Source: Lacisediminihabitans changchengi (GTDB lineage Bacteria; Actinomycetota; Actinomycetes; Actinomycetales; Microbacteriaceae). From it: DNA of 64,000 nt. Position numbers and translations under genes: made by a program. The notes below the pieces were generated by a model. The model did not search any database and had not been told where the DNA came from. It saw nothing but the letters and a program-made list of their open reading frames with translations. The stretch is from contig NZ_JAEPES010000001.1 in assembly GCF_016634425.1 (NCBI RefSeq), positions 751,183 through 815,182 of the forward strand, given 5' to 3'. Below, piece by piece: positions 56,083 to 64,000 of this stretch (the stretch's first letter is position 1; each line of letters begins with the position of its first letter).

Positions 56083-56922
56083 ATGTCGAGCTCAGCGTGG
56101 ACCGAAATCGCCGACGGCGTGTCCCAGCGCCGTTACGACCCGGAGGATGTGTCGATTGTGGCCATCGTCGGGACCTCGGGCGTCTCGGTCATCGACACCC
56201 GTAACAATCCGGCGGAGGGCGAGGAGATGATCGCCGATGTCGAGCACGAGTTCGGCCTCCCGATCGTTGCGGTAATCAACACCCACGCCCACTACGACCA
56301 CACCTTCGGCAACCAGGTCTTCGCGGCGCGAGGCATCCCGATCTACGGGCACTACCGCATCGCCGCCCACCACGCTGACTATGAGGCGCCGAGAGTCGCC
56401 GCGGCGCAGGCCGATCCGGCACGAGAGCCGGGTCAGAGTTGGGCGGATGTCGTGCTGACGGCGCCGACGGTGCTCATTTCCGAGCCCAGCACCGTCGATC
56501 TCGGCGGGAGGGCGGTCGAGCTGATCCCGATCGACCCCGGCCACACCGACACGGATATCGCCGTTTTCGTCCCCGATGTGCGGGTCTGGGCGCTCGGCGA
56601 CGTGATCGAACAGTCCGGTCCGCCGATGTTCGGGTCTGGCAGCTTTCCGCTGCTCTGGCCGGACGCCGTGGCGCGTCTGCTCGACTCGATCTCGTCGAGC
56701 GATCCCATCATCCCGGGGCATGGCACGGTGGTCGATCGCGATTTTGTCGAGCGTCAGATTGACCAGCTCGCAGCCGTGGCTCACGCCATCCGCTCGAGGC
56801 ATGCCGCCGGATTGTCCGTGGCTGCCGCGGTGGCCGAAGGCGGCCTCGAGCTCTGGCCAGCGTGGATGCTCGAGTCGGCCTTTGCCCGCGGGTACGCGCA
56901 GCTCGATGCGCAAACATCCTGA
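56083..56922 (+). CDS. Metallo-beta-lactamase fold hydrolase
   Basis: This is a 279-residue protein. The metal motif is INTHAHYDHTFG (His68, His70, Asp72, His73), followed by GHTDTDIAVFVPD with a metal His and LGDVIEQSGPP with a bridging Asp, then PGHGTVVDRDFV. The family includes SoxH- and quinoprotein-relay-type lactamase-fold enzymes; the reaction is not known. ATG 56083 lies 6 nt after TATGAT (56071-56076), probably leaderless, and is divergent from the esterase gene. Confidence 0.9.
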   Translation: MSSSAWTEIADGVSQRRYDPEDVSIVAIVGTSGVSVIDTRNNPAEGEEMIADVEHEFGLPIVAVINTHAHYDHTFGNQVFAARGIPIYGHYRIAAHHADYEAPRVAAAQADPAREPGQSWADVVLTAPTVLISEPSTVDLGGRAVELIPIDPGHTDTDIAVFVPDVRVWALGDVIEQSGPPMFGSGSFPLLWPDAVARLLDSISSSDPIIPGHGTVVDRDFVERQIDQLAAVAHAIRSRHAAGLSVAAAVAEGGLELWPAWMLESAFARGYAQLDAQTS

Positions 56923-56945
56923 ATCGACGCGATCTGAAACGACGA

Positions 56946-56967
56946 AAGCCCCGGAAAACCGGGGCTT
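56946..56967. terminator. Hairpin between the lactamase-fold gene and tRNA-Val
   Basis: AAGCCCCGG and CCGGGGCTT (9 bp) close an AAAA loop, 24 bp after the hydrolase stop and 13 bp from the 3' end of the convergent tRNA gene. Confidence 0.88.
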
Positions 56968-56979
56968 CAGAAGTGATTC

Positions 56980-57055
56980 TGGTGGGCGATACCGGACTCG
57001 AACCGATGACCTCTTCCGTGTGAAGGAAGCGCGCTACCAACTGCGCCAATCGCCC
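56980..57055 (-). tRNA. tRNA-Val (CAC)
   Basis: The cloverleaf reads from 57055: acceptor GGGCGAT pairs with ATCGCCC. The anticodon arm is CTTCC-TTCACAC-GGAAG with anticodon CAC, and the T-arm has GGTTCGAGTCC. A CCA end is encoded (56982-56980). It faces the other three tRNA genes. Confidence 0.95.
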
Positions 57056-57143
57056 TGACTCGACAATCTTGCCATATCGCGAGCGGTGGTCCGTGCCGAT
57101 AACCGGCGCGACTCGCGTGACACGCGCGGCGTGCGCGCCCGAA

Positions 57144-57173
57144 TTGGCTCTCTGCGCTCGGCTGGGCTAGAGT
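57144..57173 (+). promoter_or_regulatory. Promoter of the tRNA-Gly-Cys-Val cluster
   Basis: TTGGCT (57144-57149) and TAGAGT (57168-57173) are separated by 18 bp and lie 31 bp upstream of tRNA-Gly, in a good SigA arrangement. Confidence 0.7.
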
Positions 57174-57204
57174 CATTTCCGCACGCAGAAATGTAAAGCG
57201 AAAT

Positions 57205-57276
57205 GCGGATGTGGCGCAGTGGTAGCGCATCACCTTGCCAAGGTGAGGGTCGCGAGTTCGAATCTCGTCATCCGCT
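57205..57276 (+). tRNA. tRNA-Gly (GCC)
   Basis: Acceptor GCGGATG pairs with CATCCGC, the anticodon arm has CACCT-TGCCAAG-type loop with anticodon GCC, and the T-arm has GAGTTCGAATCTC. CCA is not encoded. Length 72. Confidence 0.95.
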
Positions 57277-57367
57277 CGAAGGAAGAGTCTCACGACTTAT
57301 ACACACAGAGCTGAATAAAGTGTGCTGAAGTAGTTGTCAGCACTGGTAGTACTGAAGTTCAGATCAT

Positions 57368-57438
57368 GGTGGCGTGGCCGAGAGGCGAGGCAGCGGCCTG
57401 CAAAGCCGTCCACACGGGTTCAAATCCCGTCGTCACCT
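57368..57438 (+). tRNA. tRNA-Cys (GCA)
   Basis: Acceptor GGTGGCG pairs with CGTCACC (one G-T), anticodon loop CTGCAAA holds GCA, and the T-arm has GGGTTCAAATCCC. CCA is not encoded. Length 71, normal for tRNA-Cys. Confidence 0.95.
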
Positions 57439-57457
57439 CCACAGATATAAATAGCTT

Positions 57458-57529
57458 GAGCGATTGGCGCAGCGGTAGCGCGCTTCCCTGACACGGAAGA
57501 GGTCGCTGGTTCGATCCCAGTATCGCTCA
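57458..57529 (+). tRNA. tRNA-Val (GAC)
   Basis: Acceptor GAGCGAT pairs with ATCGCTC, the anticodon arm CTTCC-CTGACAC-GGAAG holds GAC, and the T-arm has CTGGTTCGATCCCAG. CCA is not encoded. The D- and anticodon arms closely match the tRNA-Val (CAC) 400 bp away on the other strand. Confidence 0.95.
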
Positions 57530-57534
57530 CACGA

Positions 57535-57566
57535 GTAAGGCCCCGGACTTCGGTCCGGGGCCTTAC
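57535..57566 (+). terminator. TTCG-loop terminator after the tRNA cluster
   Basis: Perfect 14-bp arms GTAAGGCCCCGGAC and GTCCGGGGCCTTAC close a TTCG loop and are followed by GTGTTTCTC. It lies 60 bp before the thrS start. Confidence 0.95.
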
Positions 57567-57626
57567 GTGTTTCTCGCGCCGCTACAGTTGGAACTACATT
57601 TCCACCCTGTAAGGAGCACCTTCGTC

Positions 57627-59663
57627 GTGTCTGAATCGCCTGCCGGCAACGAGTCCACCGCTGTACCGAATGGGGCAGTCGAGTCGATCACGGCGACGGA
57701 GACCACGACCGGGTTCGGGCTCTTCTCCGACCGCAAGATCGTCGCCATGTACGTGAACGGCGACCTGCTCGACCTCGCGGCGACGGTGGAGGCCGGCCAG
57801 ACCGCAGAACCGGTGTTGATCTCTTCTCCAGCGGGACTCAGCATCCTGCGCCATTCCGCCGCGCACGTCGCAGCCCAGGCCGTGCAGTCGATCAACCCCG
57901 AGGCGAAGCTCGGTATCGGTCCGCCGATCACCGACGGTTTCTACTACGACTTCGATGTCGACACCCCATTCACCCCGGAAGACCTGAAGGCCATCGACAA
58001 GGCAATGGCGGCGATCATCAAGCAGGGTCAGCGTTTCCAGCGTCGCGTGGTCACCGAGGACGAGGCGCGCGCCGAACTGTCGAACGAGCCGTACAAGCTC
58101 GAGCTGATCGGCCTGAAGGGTCATGTCGGCGAGGGCGACGGCAGCACCGACGACAACGAATCCGTCGAGGTAGGCGGCGCGGAGCTGACAATCTACGACA
58201 ACGTCGACCCGAAGACGGGGGAGACGGTCTGGAAAGACCTCTGCCGCGGCCCGCACCTGCCGAACACCCGCATGATCGGCAACGGATACGCGCTCACCCG
58301 CTCCGCCGCCGCCTACTGGCGCGGCTCGGAGAAGAACAAGCAGTTGCAACGCGTCTATGGCACGGCCTGGCCGACCAAGGAGGAGCTGCGCGCCTACCAG
58401 AGCCGTCTCGAGGAGGCTGCTAAGCGCGACCACCGCAAGCTCGGGGCAGAGCTCGACCTGTTCTCGTTCCCGGAGGAGATCGGCTCCGGACTCGCGGTGT
58501 TCCACCCGAAGGGCGGCATCATCCGTGCCGAGATCGAGGACTACATGCGCCAGCGGCTTCGCGCCAATGGCTATGAGCTCGTCAACTCGCCCCACATCAC
58601 CAAGGGCGCGCTGTTCGAGACCAGTGGTCACCTGCAGTGGTACCGGGAGGGGATGTTCCCCCCGATGCACCTGGACGAAGAGGTCGATGCCGACGGCCAC
58701 GTCACCAAGCAGGGCCAGGACTACTACCTCAAGCCGATGAACTGCCCGTTCCACAACCTGATCTTCCGGGCGCGCGGACGCAGCTATCGGGAGCTTCCCC
58801 TGCGCCTCGCCGAGTTCGGCACGGTGTATCGGTACGAGAAGAGCGGAACCCTGCAGGGTCTCACCCGCGTGCGCGGCCTCACCCAGGACGACGCGCACAT
58901 CTACGTCACACCGGAGCAGGTCAAGGACGAGGTTGCGAGCCAGCTCGAGTTCGTGCTCGAAACTCTGCGCGGCTACGGTCTCACCGACTTCTATCTCGAG
59001 CTCTCCACCCGCAACCCGGAGAAGTCCGTCGGGGCTGACGAACTGTGGGAGCAGGCGACCGAGACGCTGCGCGAAGTGGCGGTCGCATCCGGCCTTGATC
59101 TCGTTCCCGACCCGGGCGGAGCGGCCTTCTACGGTCCGAAGATCTCGGTGCAGGCACGGGACGCCATCGGGCGCACCTGGCAGCTGTCGACCGTGCAGCT
59201 CGACTTCAACCAGCCGGATCGCTTCGACCTCGAGTACACCGCGGCCGACGGCAGTCATCAGCAGCCGGTGATGATCCACCGCGCGCTGCTCGGCTCGATC
59301 GAGCGGTTCTTCGCCATCCTGCTCGAGCACTATGCCGGAGCCTTCCCGGTCTGGCTGTCCCCGGTGCAGGTCATGGGCATCCCGGTGGCGGAGGAGTACC
59401 AGGAGTACCTCGCCGGCATCATCGACCAGCTGAAAGTTCTGGGCGTGCGCGCAGAGCTCGACACCTCCAGCGACCGGATGCCGAAGAAGATCCGCACGCA
59501 CACGCTGCAGAAGATCCCGTTCCAGTTGATCGCAGGCGAAGAGGACCGCGCGAACGGTGCGGTCAGCTTCCGCTTCCGCGACGGCCACCAGGAGAACGGC
59601 ATCCCCATCGCCGAGGCGATCGAGAGGATCACGTCGGCTATCGCCACCAAGGCGCAGGTCTAG
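57627..59663 (+). CDS. thrS: Threonine--tRNA ligase
   Basis: This 678-residue class II synthetase charges tRNA-Thr. The N-terminal TGS domain has [16 protein letters not shown]. The editing domain follows with [13 protein letters not shown] and [13 protein letters not shown]. The catalytic domain has the zinc Cys in [11 protein letters not shown], motif 2 [22 protein letters not shown], and the C-terminal anticodon domain [18 protein letters not shown] 57627 has AAGGAG ten bases upstream; the open frame to 57567 lies over the terminator. The thrS-HIT order is conserved in actinobacteria. Confidence 0.97.
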   Translation: MSESPAGNESTAVPNGAVESITATETTTGFGLFSDRKIVAMYVNGDLLDLAATVEAGQTAEPVLISSPAGLSILRHSAAHVAAQAVQSINPEAKLGIGPPITDGFYYDFDVDTPFTPEDLKAIDKAMAAIIKQGQRFQRRVVTEDEARAELSNEPYKLELIGLKGHVGEGDGSTDDNESVEVGGAELTIYDNVDPKTGETVWKDLCRGPHLPNTRMIGNGYALTRSAAAYWRGSEKNKQLQRVYGTAWPTKEELRAYQSRLEEAAKRDHRKLGAELDLFSFPEEIGSGLAVFHPKGGIIRAEIEDYMRQRLRANGYELVNSPHITKGALFETSGHLQWYREGMFPPMHLDEEVDADGHVTKQGQDYYLKPMNCPFHNLIFRARGRSYRELPLRLAEFGTVYRYEKSGTLQGLTRVRGLTQDDAHIYVTPEQVKDEVASQLEFVLETLRGYGLTDFYLELSTRNPEKSVGADELWEQATETLREVAVASGLDLVPDPGGAAFYGPKISVQARDAIGRTWQLSTVQLDFNQPDRFDLEYTAADGSHQQPVMIHRALLGSIERFFAILLEHYAGAFPVWLSPVQVMGIPVAEEYQEYLAGIIDQLKVLGVRAELDTSSDRMPKKIRTHTLQKIPFQLIAGEEDRANGAVSFRFRDGHQENGIPIAEAIERITSAIATKAQV

Positions 59664-59665
59664 AC

Positions 59666-60274
59666 ATGGAGTCGACGGGGGACCGCGCGGCGGACGCCTA
59701 CGGGAGCGATCCCGTCATCGGTGATGCCAGCTTCGGCGAGGTGAGCATCGAGTCATCCGCCGACTTCGCCGCGGTTCCGGATGCTTTCCAGCGCCTGTGG
59801 ACCCCACACCGGATGGTCTACATCGAGGCAGGGCCCACCCCGCACGAACAGGAGTGCCCGTTCTGCGTCGCACCATCGATGTCCGACGAGAAGGCGTTGA
59901 TCGTGGCGCGGGGAGAGCATTGCTACGTGCTGCTCAATCTGTTCCCCTACAACTCCGGTCATCTGCTCATCGTGCCGTACCGCCACATCGCCACCTACGA
60001 CGAGGCGAATGCGGACGAGGTCGCCGAGATGGGCAGCCTGACCCAGATCGCCATGCGGGTGCTGACCGCGACCTCACACTGCGATGGCTTCAACATCGGC
60101 ATGAACCAGGGAAAGATCGCCGGGGCCGGCATCGCCGGGCACCTGCACCAGCACATCGTGCCACGGTGGGCGACCGACTCGAACTTCTTCCCCATCATTG
60201 CCGGAACGAAGGCGGTACCGCGCCTGCTCGGTGAGGTGCGGGCGGAAGTGGCGGGAGCCTGGCCGGCCGCGTAA
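59666..60274 (+). CDS. HIT domain protein (Ap4A phosphorylase-like)
   Basis: This is a 202-residue protein. The histidine triad is HLHQHIVPRW (His159, His161, His163), a zinc-type pair is CPFC (64-67), and FNIGMNQGKIAGAGIAGH precedes the triad. The genomic position behind thrS matches Mycobacterium Rv2613c, an Ap4A phosphorylase. ATG 59666 starts 2 bp after the thrS stop, so coupled. In Mycobacterium a phosphatidylinositol block follows; here pdxS does. Confidence 0.93.
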   Translation: MESTGDRAADAYGSDPVIGDASFGEVSIESSADFAAVPDAFQRLWTPHRMVYIEAGPTPHEQECPFCVAPSMSDEKALIVARGEHCYVLLNLFPYNSGHLLIVPYRHIATYDEANADEVAEMGSLTQIAMRVLTATSHCDGFNIGMNQGKIAGAGIAGHLHQHIVPRWATDSNFFPIIAGTKAVPRLLGEVRAEVAGAWPAA

Positions 60275-60360
60275 TGCAGCACCACCGGAATCGTCGGGCA
60301 CCCGCGCCCGCAATACAATGAAATGGCCTCGAAACCCACCGAGGCACAAGAGAGGCAATC

Positions 60361-61272
60361 GTGAGTGACGACACCCAGACCAACAATTCCGAGACAATCG
60401 GCTCGAGCCGTGTGAAGCGCGGGCTCGCCGAGATGCTCAAGGGCGGCGTGATCATGGATGTCGTCAACGCCGAGCAGGCCAAAATCGCCGAAGAGGCGGG
60501 CGCCGTCGCCGTCATGGCGCTGGAGCGCGTGCCCGCAGACATCCGTTCGCAGGGTGGCGTCGCGCGCATGAGCGACCCCGACCTCATCGACGGCATCATC
60601 GCCGCCGTCTCGATTCCGGTCATGGCCAAGGCGCGCATCGGCCACTTCGTCGAAGCACAGGTGCTGCAGGCCCTCAAGGTGGACTACATCGACGAGTCCG
60701 AGGTGCTGTCGCCGGCCGACTACGTCAACCACATCGACAAGTGGCCCTTCACCGTTCCGTTCGTCTGTGGCGCGACCAACCTCGGTGAGGCGCTGCGTCG
60801 CATCAACGAGGGCGCGGCCATGATCCGCTCGAAGGGCGAGGCCGGCACCGGCGACGTCTCCGAGGCGACTAAGCACATCCGCACCATCAAGGGCGAGATC
60901 GCCGCGCTGACCGCGATGTCGCACGACCAGCTGTACGTCGCGGCGAAAGAACTGCAGGCACCGTACGAGCTCGTCGTCGAGATCGCGCGCACCGGCAAGC
61001 TCCCCGTCGTGCTGTTCACCGCGGGCGGAGTCGCCACGCCGGCCGACGCCGCACTCATGATGCAACTCGGTGCTGACGGCGTGTTCGTCGGCTCCGGCAT
61101 CTTCAAGTCGGGCGACCCGGCGAAGCGTGCAGCCGCGATCGTCAAGGCCACCACCTTCTTCGACGACCCGGCCGTTATCGCCGAAACCTCGCGCGGGCTG
61201 GGCGAGGCGATGGTCGGCATCAACGTCGCCGACCTCGCCGCGCCGCACCGTCTCGCCGAGCGCGGCTGGTAA
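60361..61272 (+). CDS. pdxS: Pyridoxal 5'-phosphate synthase subunit PdxS
   Basis: This 303-residue (beta/alpha)8 subunit builds PLP from ribose 5-phosphate, glyceraldehyde 3-phosphate and ammonia. [13 protein letters not shown] has the Schiff-base Lys, [10 protein letters not shown] the acidic loop, and [29 protein letters not shown] the second Lys region. GTG 60361 has GAGAGG seven bases upstream; a TACAAT -10 lies at 60314. pdxT follows by 5 bp. Confidence 0.98.
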   Translation: MSDDTQTNNSETIGSSRVKRGLAEMLKGGVIMDVVNAEQAKIAEEAGAVAVMALERVPADIRSQGGVARMSDPDLIDGIIAAVSIPVMAKARIGHFVEAQVLQALKVDYIDESEVLSPADYVNHIDKWPFTVPFVCGATNLGEALRRINEGAAMIRSKGEAGTGDVSEATKHIRTIKGEIAALTAMSHDQLYVAAKELQAPYELVVEIARTGKLPVVLFTAGGVATPADAALMMQLGADGVFVGSGIFKSGDPAKRAAAIVKATTFFDDPAVIAETSRGLGEAMVGINVADLAAPHRLAERGW

Positions 61273-61277
61273 TTCGG

Positions 61278-61877
61278 GTGACCTCCGACGCCGTTCCGGT
61301 CGGGGTTCTCGCCCTGCAGGGCGACTTCCGCGAGCATCTCGCGGTTCTCGCCTCGCTGGGTGCGGATGCCCGGCCGATCCGTCGGGAGAGCGAGCTTGCC
61401 GAGGTGCGCGGCCTCGTCATCCCGGGTGGGGAGTCGAGCGTGATGGACAAGCTGTCGCGGGCTTTTGGGCTCGCGGATCCGCTGAAGGACGCCATCCGTT
61501 CGGGTATGCCGGTCTACGGCACCTGCGCGGGCCTCATCATGCTCGCCGACCGCATCCTCGACGGTATCCCCGGGCAACAGAGCCTGGGCGGTCTGGATGT
61601 GGCGGTACGGCGCAATGCGTTCGGCTCTCAGTTGGATTCCTTCGAGACCGACCTCGACATCCCGGAGCTCGGGGAGCCCGCGATGCACGCGGTGTTCATC
61701 CGCGCGCCCATCGTCGAGGAGACCGGGCCCGCCGCGACCGCGCTCGCGACCGTGGCGGATGGCCGCGTGGTCGCCGTCGAGCAGGGCAATCTGCTGGGCA
61801 CCTCATTCCACCCGGAGATCACCGGGGACACGCGGTTTCATGAGTACTTCCTGCGGAAGGTGCGCGCGCGGGAGTAG
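61278..61877 (+). CDS. pdxT: Pyridoxal 5'-phosphate synthase glutaminase subunit PdxT
   Basis: This 199-residue class I glutaminase supplies ammonia to PdxS. Signatures are VLALQGDFREHL, GGESSVMDKL, the nucleophile Cys83 in YGTCAGLIMLAD, and the SFHPEITGDTRFHEYFL His-Glu pair. GTG 61278 lies 5 bp after the pdxS stop. Confidence 0.97.
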   Translation: MTSDAVPVGVLALQGDFREHLAVLASLGADARPIRRESELAEVRGLVIPGGESSVMDKLSRAFGLADPLKDAIRSGMPVYGTCAGLIMLADRILDGIPGQQSLGGLDVAVRRNAFGSQLDSFETDLDIPELGEPAMHAVFIRAPIVEETGPAATALATVADGRVVAVEQGNLLGTSFHPEITGDTRFHEYFLRKVRARE

Positions 61878-61893
61878 TTCGCGCGCCTGGCAA

Positions 61894-61959
61894 CCACTGA
61901 GTTGCCCGAATATGCAGGTGTGAGCGCCCGAAACGTTGCATTTTCGGGCAACTCAGTGG
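61894..61959. repeat. Inverted repeat C between pdxT and the 346-aa gene
   Basis: CCACTGAGTTGCCCGAA (61894-61910) and its exact inverse (61943-61959) give 17 bp; the stem extends by six more base pairs with one mismatch (TATGCA with TGCATT). The loop is 20 nt. It lies between convergent genes (17 bp and 8 bp from their stops) and may act as a terminator, but it is longer than the other terminators here. Confidence 0.88.
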
Positions 61960-61966
61960 GGGCGAG

Positions 61967-63007
61967 TTACGGAACGTTGGCGGCGTGCTCCCACGGTTCC
62001 TCTTCACGGTCGCGATGCCAGCCCTCTTTCGAACCATTCGGCCGCACCATGTCAGCCAGCCAGTACGTTTCGTCGGGGTTGAAGTTCGCCAGTACGGTGT
62101 GACCGCCGGCAACCGGGAGCGCTCGTCCGGCCGTGGCGAGATATCCAGCGACGGTGAGGTGCACTCCGTCAAAGACAGTGGATGCCGCGAGCCAGTCCGG
62201 AATGAACCATCGGCCGTCGACCCCGGTCGCCCTCCACCAGTTGTGCCGGCGGGATCGCGTGACTTCGAGCGGGAACCGTTCGACCAGCCCAATCCAAGCT
62301 TCCGGACCCTCGATCTCGAGCACCCGCGCTGAGGGTGCCACCGACACGGGAGTGGCCTCCGCGTCGGTCCATCCGAATCCGTCCTCGACAAGGGTGAGGC
62401 CGATGGGCCCTCCCCGGGTCAGCTCGCGGGTGGTCACGGCAAGCCCGGTGAAATTGGGGATGGACCACCACGGTCCGCTGATGCGCTCGGTCACCGGCAC
62501 GGCTAATTCAGGTGCGCTGGCTTCGTCGTCGATCGTCCGGATGCTCCAGTTCGCGAGTCGCTCGGAGAAGTCCCAGCGCGACTCTTGCTTATCCCGCCCC
62601 GGATTGTCGAAGGCGACGATCCGTTGAGACTCGGCTGCGCAGGGGGACTCCCACCACTGGGCTCCGGGCGCGGCGCTGACGGCCGTTGCCAATGTGCGTA
62701 AAGCCTCGATGCATTCGGGCCTCGCGAGCAGCGCGTCTTCGTCGTCGGGCGCCTGCCAGTACATCGCCCGATCGACGGATTCTCGGAGGGATGCCAGTTC
62801 GAACCTCTCGACCACATTCGAGATCACTCGGGCCGGGGCTGGCACCAGAGTCGCGATCGCCTCGCAGAAGGCGGAGCGAGCGGCGACATCATCCGGAGCC
62901 CAGGCGGCAATAAGGCCGAGATTCCATACCTGCTGGTCCAGCCGGTGACCAATGGCGAACAGGAGGCGCCGGCCACGCGGTCCCGCAAGCAGTGACTGCG
63001 CGTCCAT
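61967..63007 (-). CDS. Uncharacterised protein, 346 residues
   Basis: I do not recognise the family. The protein is soluble, with no signal peptide or membrane helix, and rich in Trp (W-W pairs in AQWWESP, GPWWSIPNF, HNWWRATG). Visible landmarks are LLFAIGHRLDQQVWNLGLIAAWAPDD near the N-terminus and RWFIPDWLAASTVFDGVHLTVAGYLATAGRALPV near the C-terminus. ATG 63007 has GGAGG seven bases upstream. The gene lies alone, convergent with pdxT and divergent from yebC, with an inverted repeat on each side. It could be a small enzyme or sensor, but nothing in the sequence decides it. Confidence 0.75.
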   Translation of the reverse strand: MDAQSLLAGPRGRRLLFAIGHRLDQQVWNLGLIAAWAPDDVAARSAFCEAIATLVPAPARVISNVVERFELASLRESVDRAMYWQAPDDEDALLARPECIEALRTLATAVSAAPGAQWWESPCAAESQRIVAFDNPGRDKQESRWDFSERLANWSIRTIDDEASAPELAVPVTERISGPWWSIPNFTGLAVTTRELTRGGPIGLTLVEDGFGWTDAEATPVSVAPSARVLEIEGPEAWIGLVERFPLEVTRSRRHNWWRATGVDGRWFIPDWLAASTVFDGVHLTVAGYLATAGRALPVAGGHTVLANFNPDETYWLADMVRPNGSKEGWHRDREEEPWEHAANVP

Positions 63008-63194
63008 GCTGAGCCTCCGTCGTGTTTCTCTCACCCTATGACCTCACCCTCCCGGTGAGTCTTCATGAATGGCGCTTCGTCCGCGCGCGAAGAGCCATTG
63101 GTGACGACTCACGATGTGGAGAGCAGCCGTTCTGCCGGGGCGCCTGCACGACGGAATCGCGCGGGCTCCGATCAGCCGCGATCGGGGCGGAGGC

Positions 63195-63279
63195 GTCCGA
63201 AATGACGGAGATTCTGTCAGGGTGACCCATCTCGCCCGATGGGATTAGATGAGGAAGCAATTTCTCCGTCATTTCGGAC
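63195..63279. repeat. Nested inverted repeat D upstream of yebC
   Basis: GTCCGAAATGACGGAGA (63195-63211) and its exact inverse (63263-63279) give 17 bp around 51 nt; inside, CCCATC (63226-63231) pairs with GATGGG (63238-63243). It shares TCCGAAATGA with repeats A and B. The 434-bp gap 63008-63441 holds only this and the yebC promoter. Confidence 0.88.
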
Positions 63280-63428
63280 AGAGATAGACGCTGCCCGCCC
63301 CCGGAGGCCAATCGAGTGTCGCCTTCTGCCGGGTGCCGGCAGATAGTCGATGCGGGGGGCCGACGTCATCCGCGACCCGTGGGCGCGACGGGCCGGGCTG
63401 CGGGGGAGGCGTCGCGACCCTCGCCGGG

Positions 63429-63434
63429 TAGAAT
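63429..63434 (+). promoter_or_regulatory. -10 element of yebC
   Basis: TAGAAT ends 7 nt before the yebC ATG and there is no Shine-Dalgarno, so transcription probably starts at or just before the start codon. Confidence 0.6.
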
Positions 63435-63441
63435 GTTCAGC

Positions 63442-64000
63442 ATGTCAGGCCACTCCAAATGGGCAACCACCAAGCACCAGAAGGCGATCAAAGACTCGCG
63501 CCGTGCCAAGTCGTTCGCCAAGCTCATCAAGAACATCGAGGTCGCCGCCAAGATGGGCGGTGCAGATCTCTCCGGTAACCCCACCCTCGTGGATGCGGTT
63601 CAGAAGGCGAAGAAGACCTCTGTTCCCAACTCCAACATCGACAATGCCATCAAGCGCGGTTCCGGCCAACTCGGTGAGGCCGTCGATTATCAGACCATCA
63701 TGTACGAGGGCTACGCCGCCGGTGGCGTCGCACTCCTGATCGAATGTCTCACCGACAACAAGAACCGTGCCGCCGCCAACGTGCGTGCCATCATGTCCCG
63801 CAACGGCGGCACTATGGGCGACCCGGGCAGCGTCGCGTACAACTTCAGCCGCAAAGGCGTCATCTCGGTGACGAAGACCGACGGCACCGACGAGGATGAC
63901 ATCCTGGGCGCGGTGCTCGACGCGGGAGCGGAAGAGGTCAACGACCGCGGTGCCGGGTTCGAGATCGTCACGGAGCCGCAGGACCTGGTCGCTGCGCGCA
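63442..64000 (+). CDS. yebC: YebC/PmpR family protein, N-terminal part (truncated by window edge)
   Basis: About 186 residues are seen, of roughly 250. [25 protein letters not shown] is the family start, followed by [43 protein letters not shown] and [15 protein letters not shown]. The family acts as a DNA-binding regulator or, by recent work, in translation of proline-rich stretches. The start ATG is unambiguous and behind TAGAAT. The pdxST-yebC order is conserved in actinobacteria; ruvC normally follows, outside the window. Confidence 0.95.
   Translation, partial: MSGHSKWATTKHQKAIKDSRRAKSFAKLIKNIEVAAKMGGADLSGNPTLVDAVQKAKKTSVPNSNIDNAIKRGSGQLGEAVDYQTIMYEGYAAGGVALLIECLTDNKNRAAANVRAIMSRNGGTMGDPGSVAYNFSRKGVISVTKTDGTDEDDILGAVLDAGAEEVNDRGAGFEIVTEPQDLVAAR

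Noticed and set aside
57594..59588. Long open frame (664 codons) on the minus strand across thrS
   Set aside because: It is antisense to the full-length synthetase and shows no motifs; high-GC codon bias keeps the frame open.

Overview
The window is high-GC DNA from an actinobacterium, most likely a member of the Microbacteriaceae. The evidence is the gene content and order: a SigA/HrdB-type sigma factor, SepH, the actinobacteria-restricted families DUF3000, DUF3093, DUF3159, DUF3710, DUF4191 and DUF4193, a PdxST-YebC block behind thrS, and many starts lying 5-7 nt behind a TANNNT box with no Shine-Dalgarno (leaderless transcripts). Genus cannot be decided from sequence alone. There is no rRNA, phage, insertion sequence or CRISPR array; there are four tRNA genes.

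Layout. 1-3.8 kb: the end of an exopolysaccharide locus (membrane GT2 synthase C-terminus, membrane-anchored GH26 hydrolase, UDP-glucose dehydrogenase). 3.9-13 kb: glutamine synthetase with a GlnR-type box, RDD and DUF4191 membrane proteins, a pseudokinase, the 2-oxo acid dehydrogenase E2 and E3 genes, and leucyl aminopeptidase. 13-21 kb: PAC2 protein, MFS transporter, sigA (preceded by a 10-bp inverted repeat and seven perfect 14-bp tandem repeats), then a cassette of a CofE-like ligase, an ATP-grasp protein and two overlapping, reciprocally degenerate alanine-racemase-like genes. 21-29 kb: a type II topoisomerase pair (parE/parC type) around an esterase and a DUF952 gene, then a phosphodiesterase. 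29-39 kb: sepH, DUF4193, DUF3093, dut, DUF3710, DUF3159, acnA, dxs, and a merR-aldo/keto reductase operon. 40-41.4 kb: an AbiEi/DUF559-type gene bracketed by two related long inverted repeats, one continuing into an in-register array of 7-bp units. 41-56 kb: fadAB, RNase D, DUF3000, hydrolases, a RibD-C reductase-SufE-sulfurtransferase operon, zapE, nhaA, the ammonium transporter amt (second GlnR-type box) and a degenerate Amt paralogue. 57-64 kb: tRNA-Val, tRNA-Gly, tRNA-Cys, tRNA-Val, thrS, a HIT protein, pdxS-pdxT, an unrecognised gene, and the start of yebC.

Working together: glnA and amt share a GTAAC-N6-GAAAC box and form a predicted nitrogen regulon. E2 and E3 serve the lipoyl 2-oxo acid dehydrogenase complex and acnA the TCA cycle. 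sufE and the sulfurtransferase handle sulfur. The most unusual candidate system is the CofE-like/ATP-grasp/racemase-pair cassette at 17.3-20.9 kb: one racemase-like protein keeps only the PLP-lysine barrel and the other keeps only the catalytic-tyrosine domain, so a heterodimer could rebuild one active site. The second is the set of nested inverted repeats around the DUF559-type nuclease gene.
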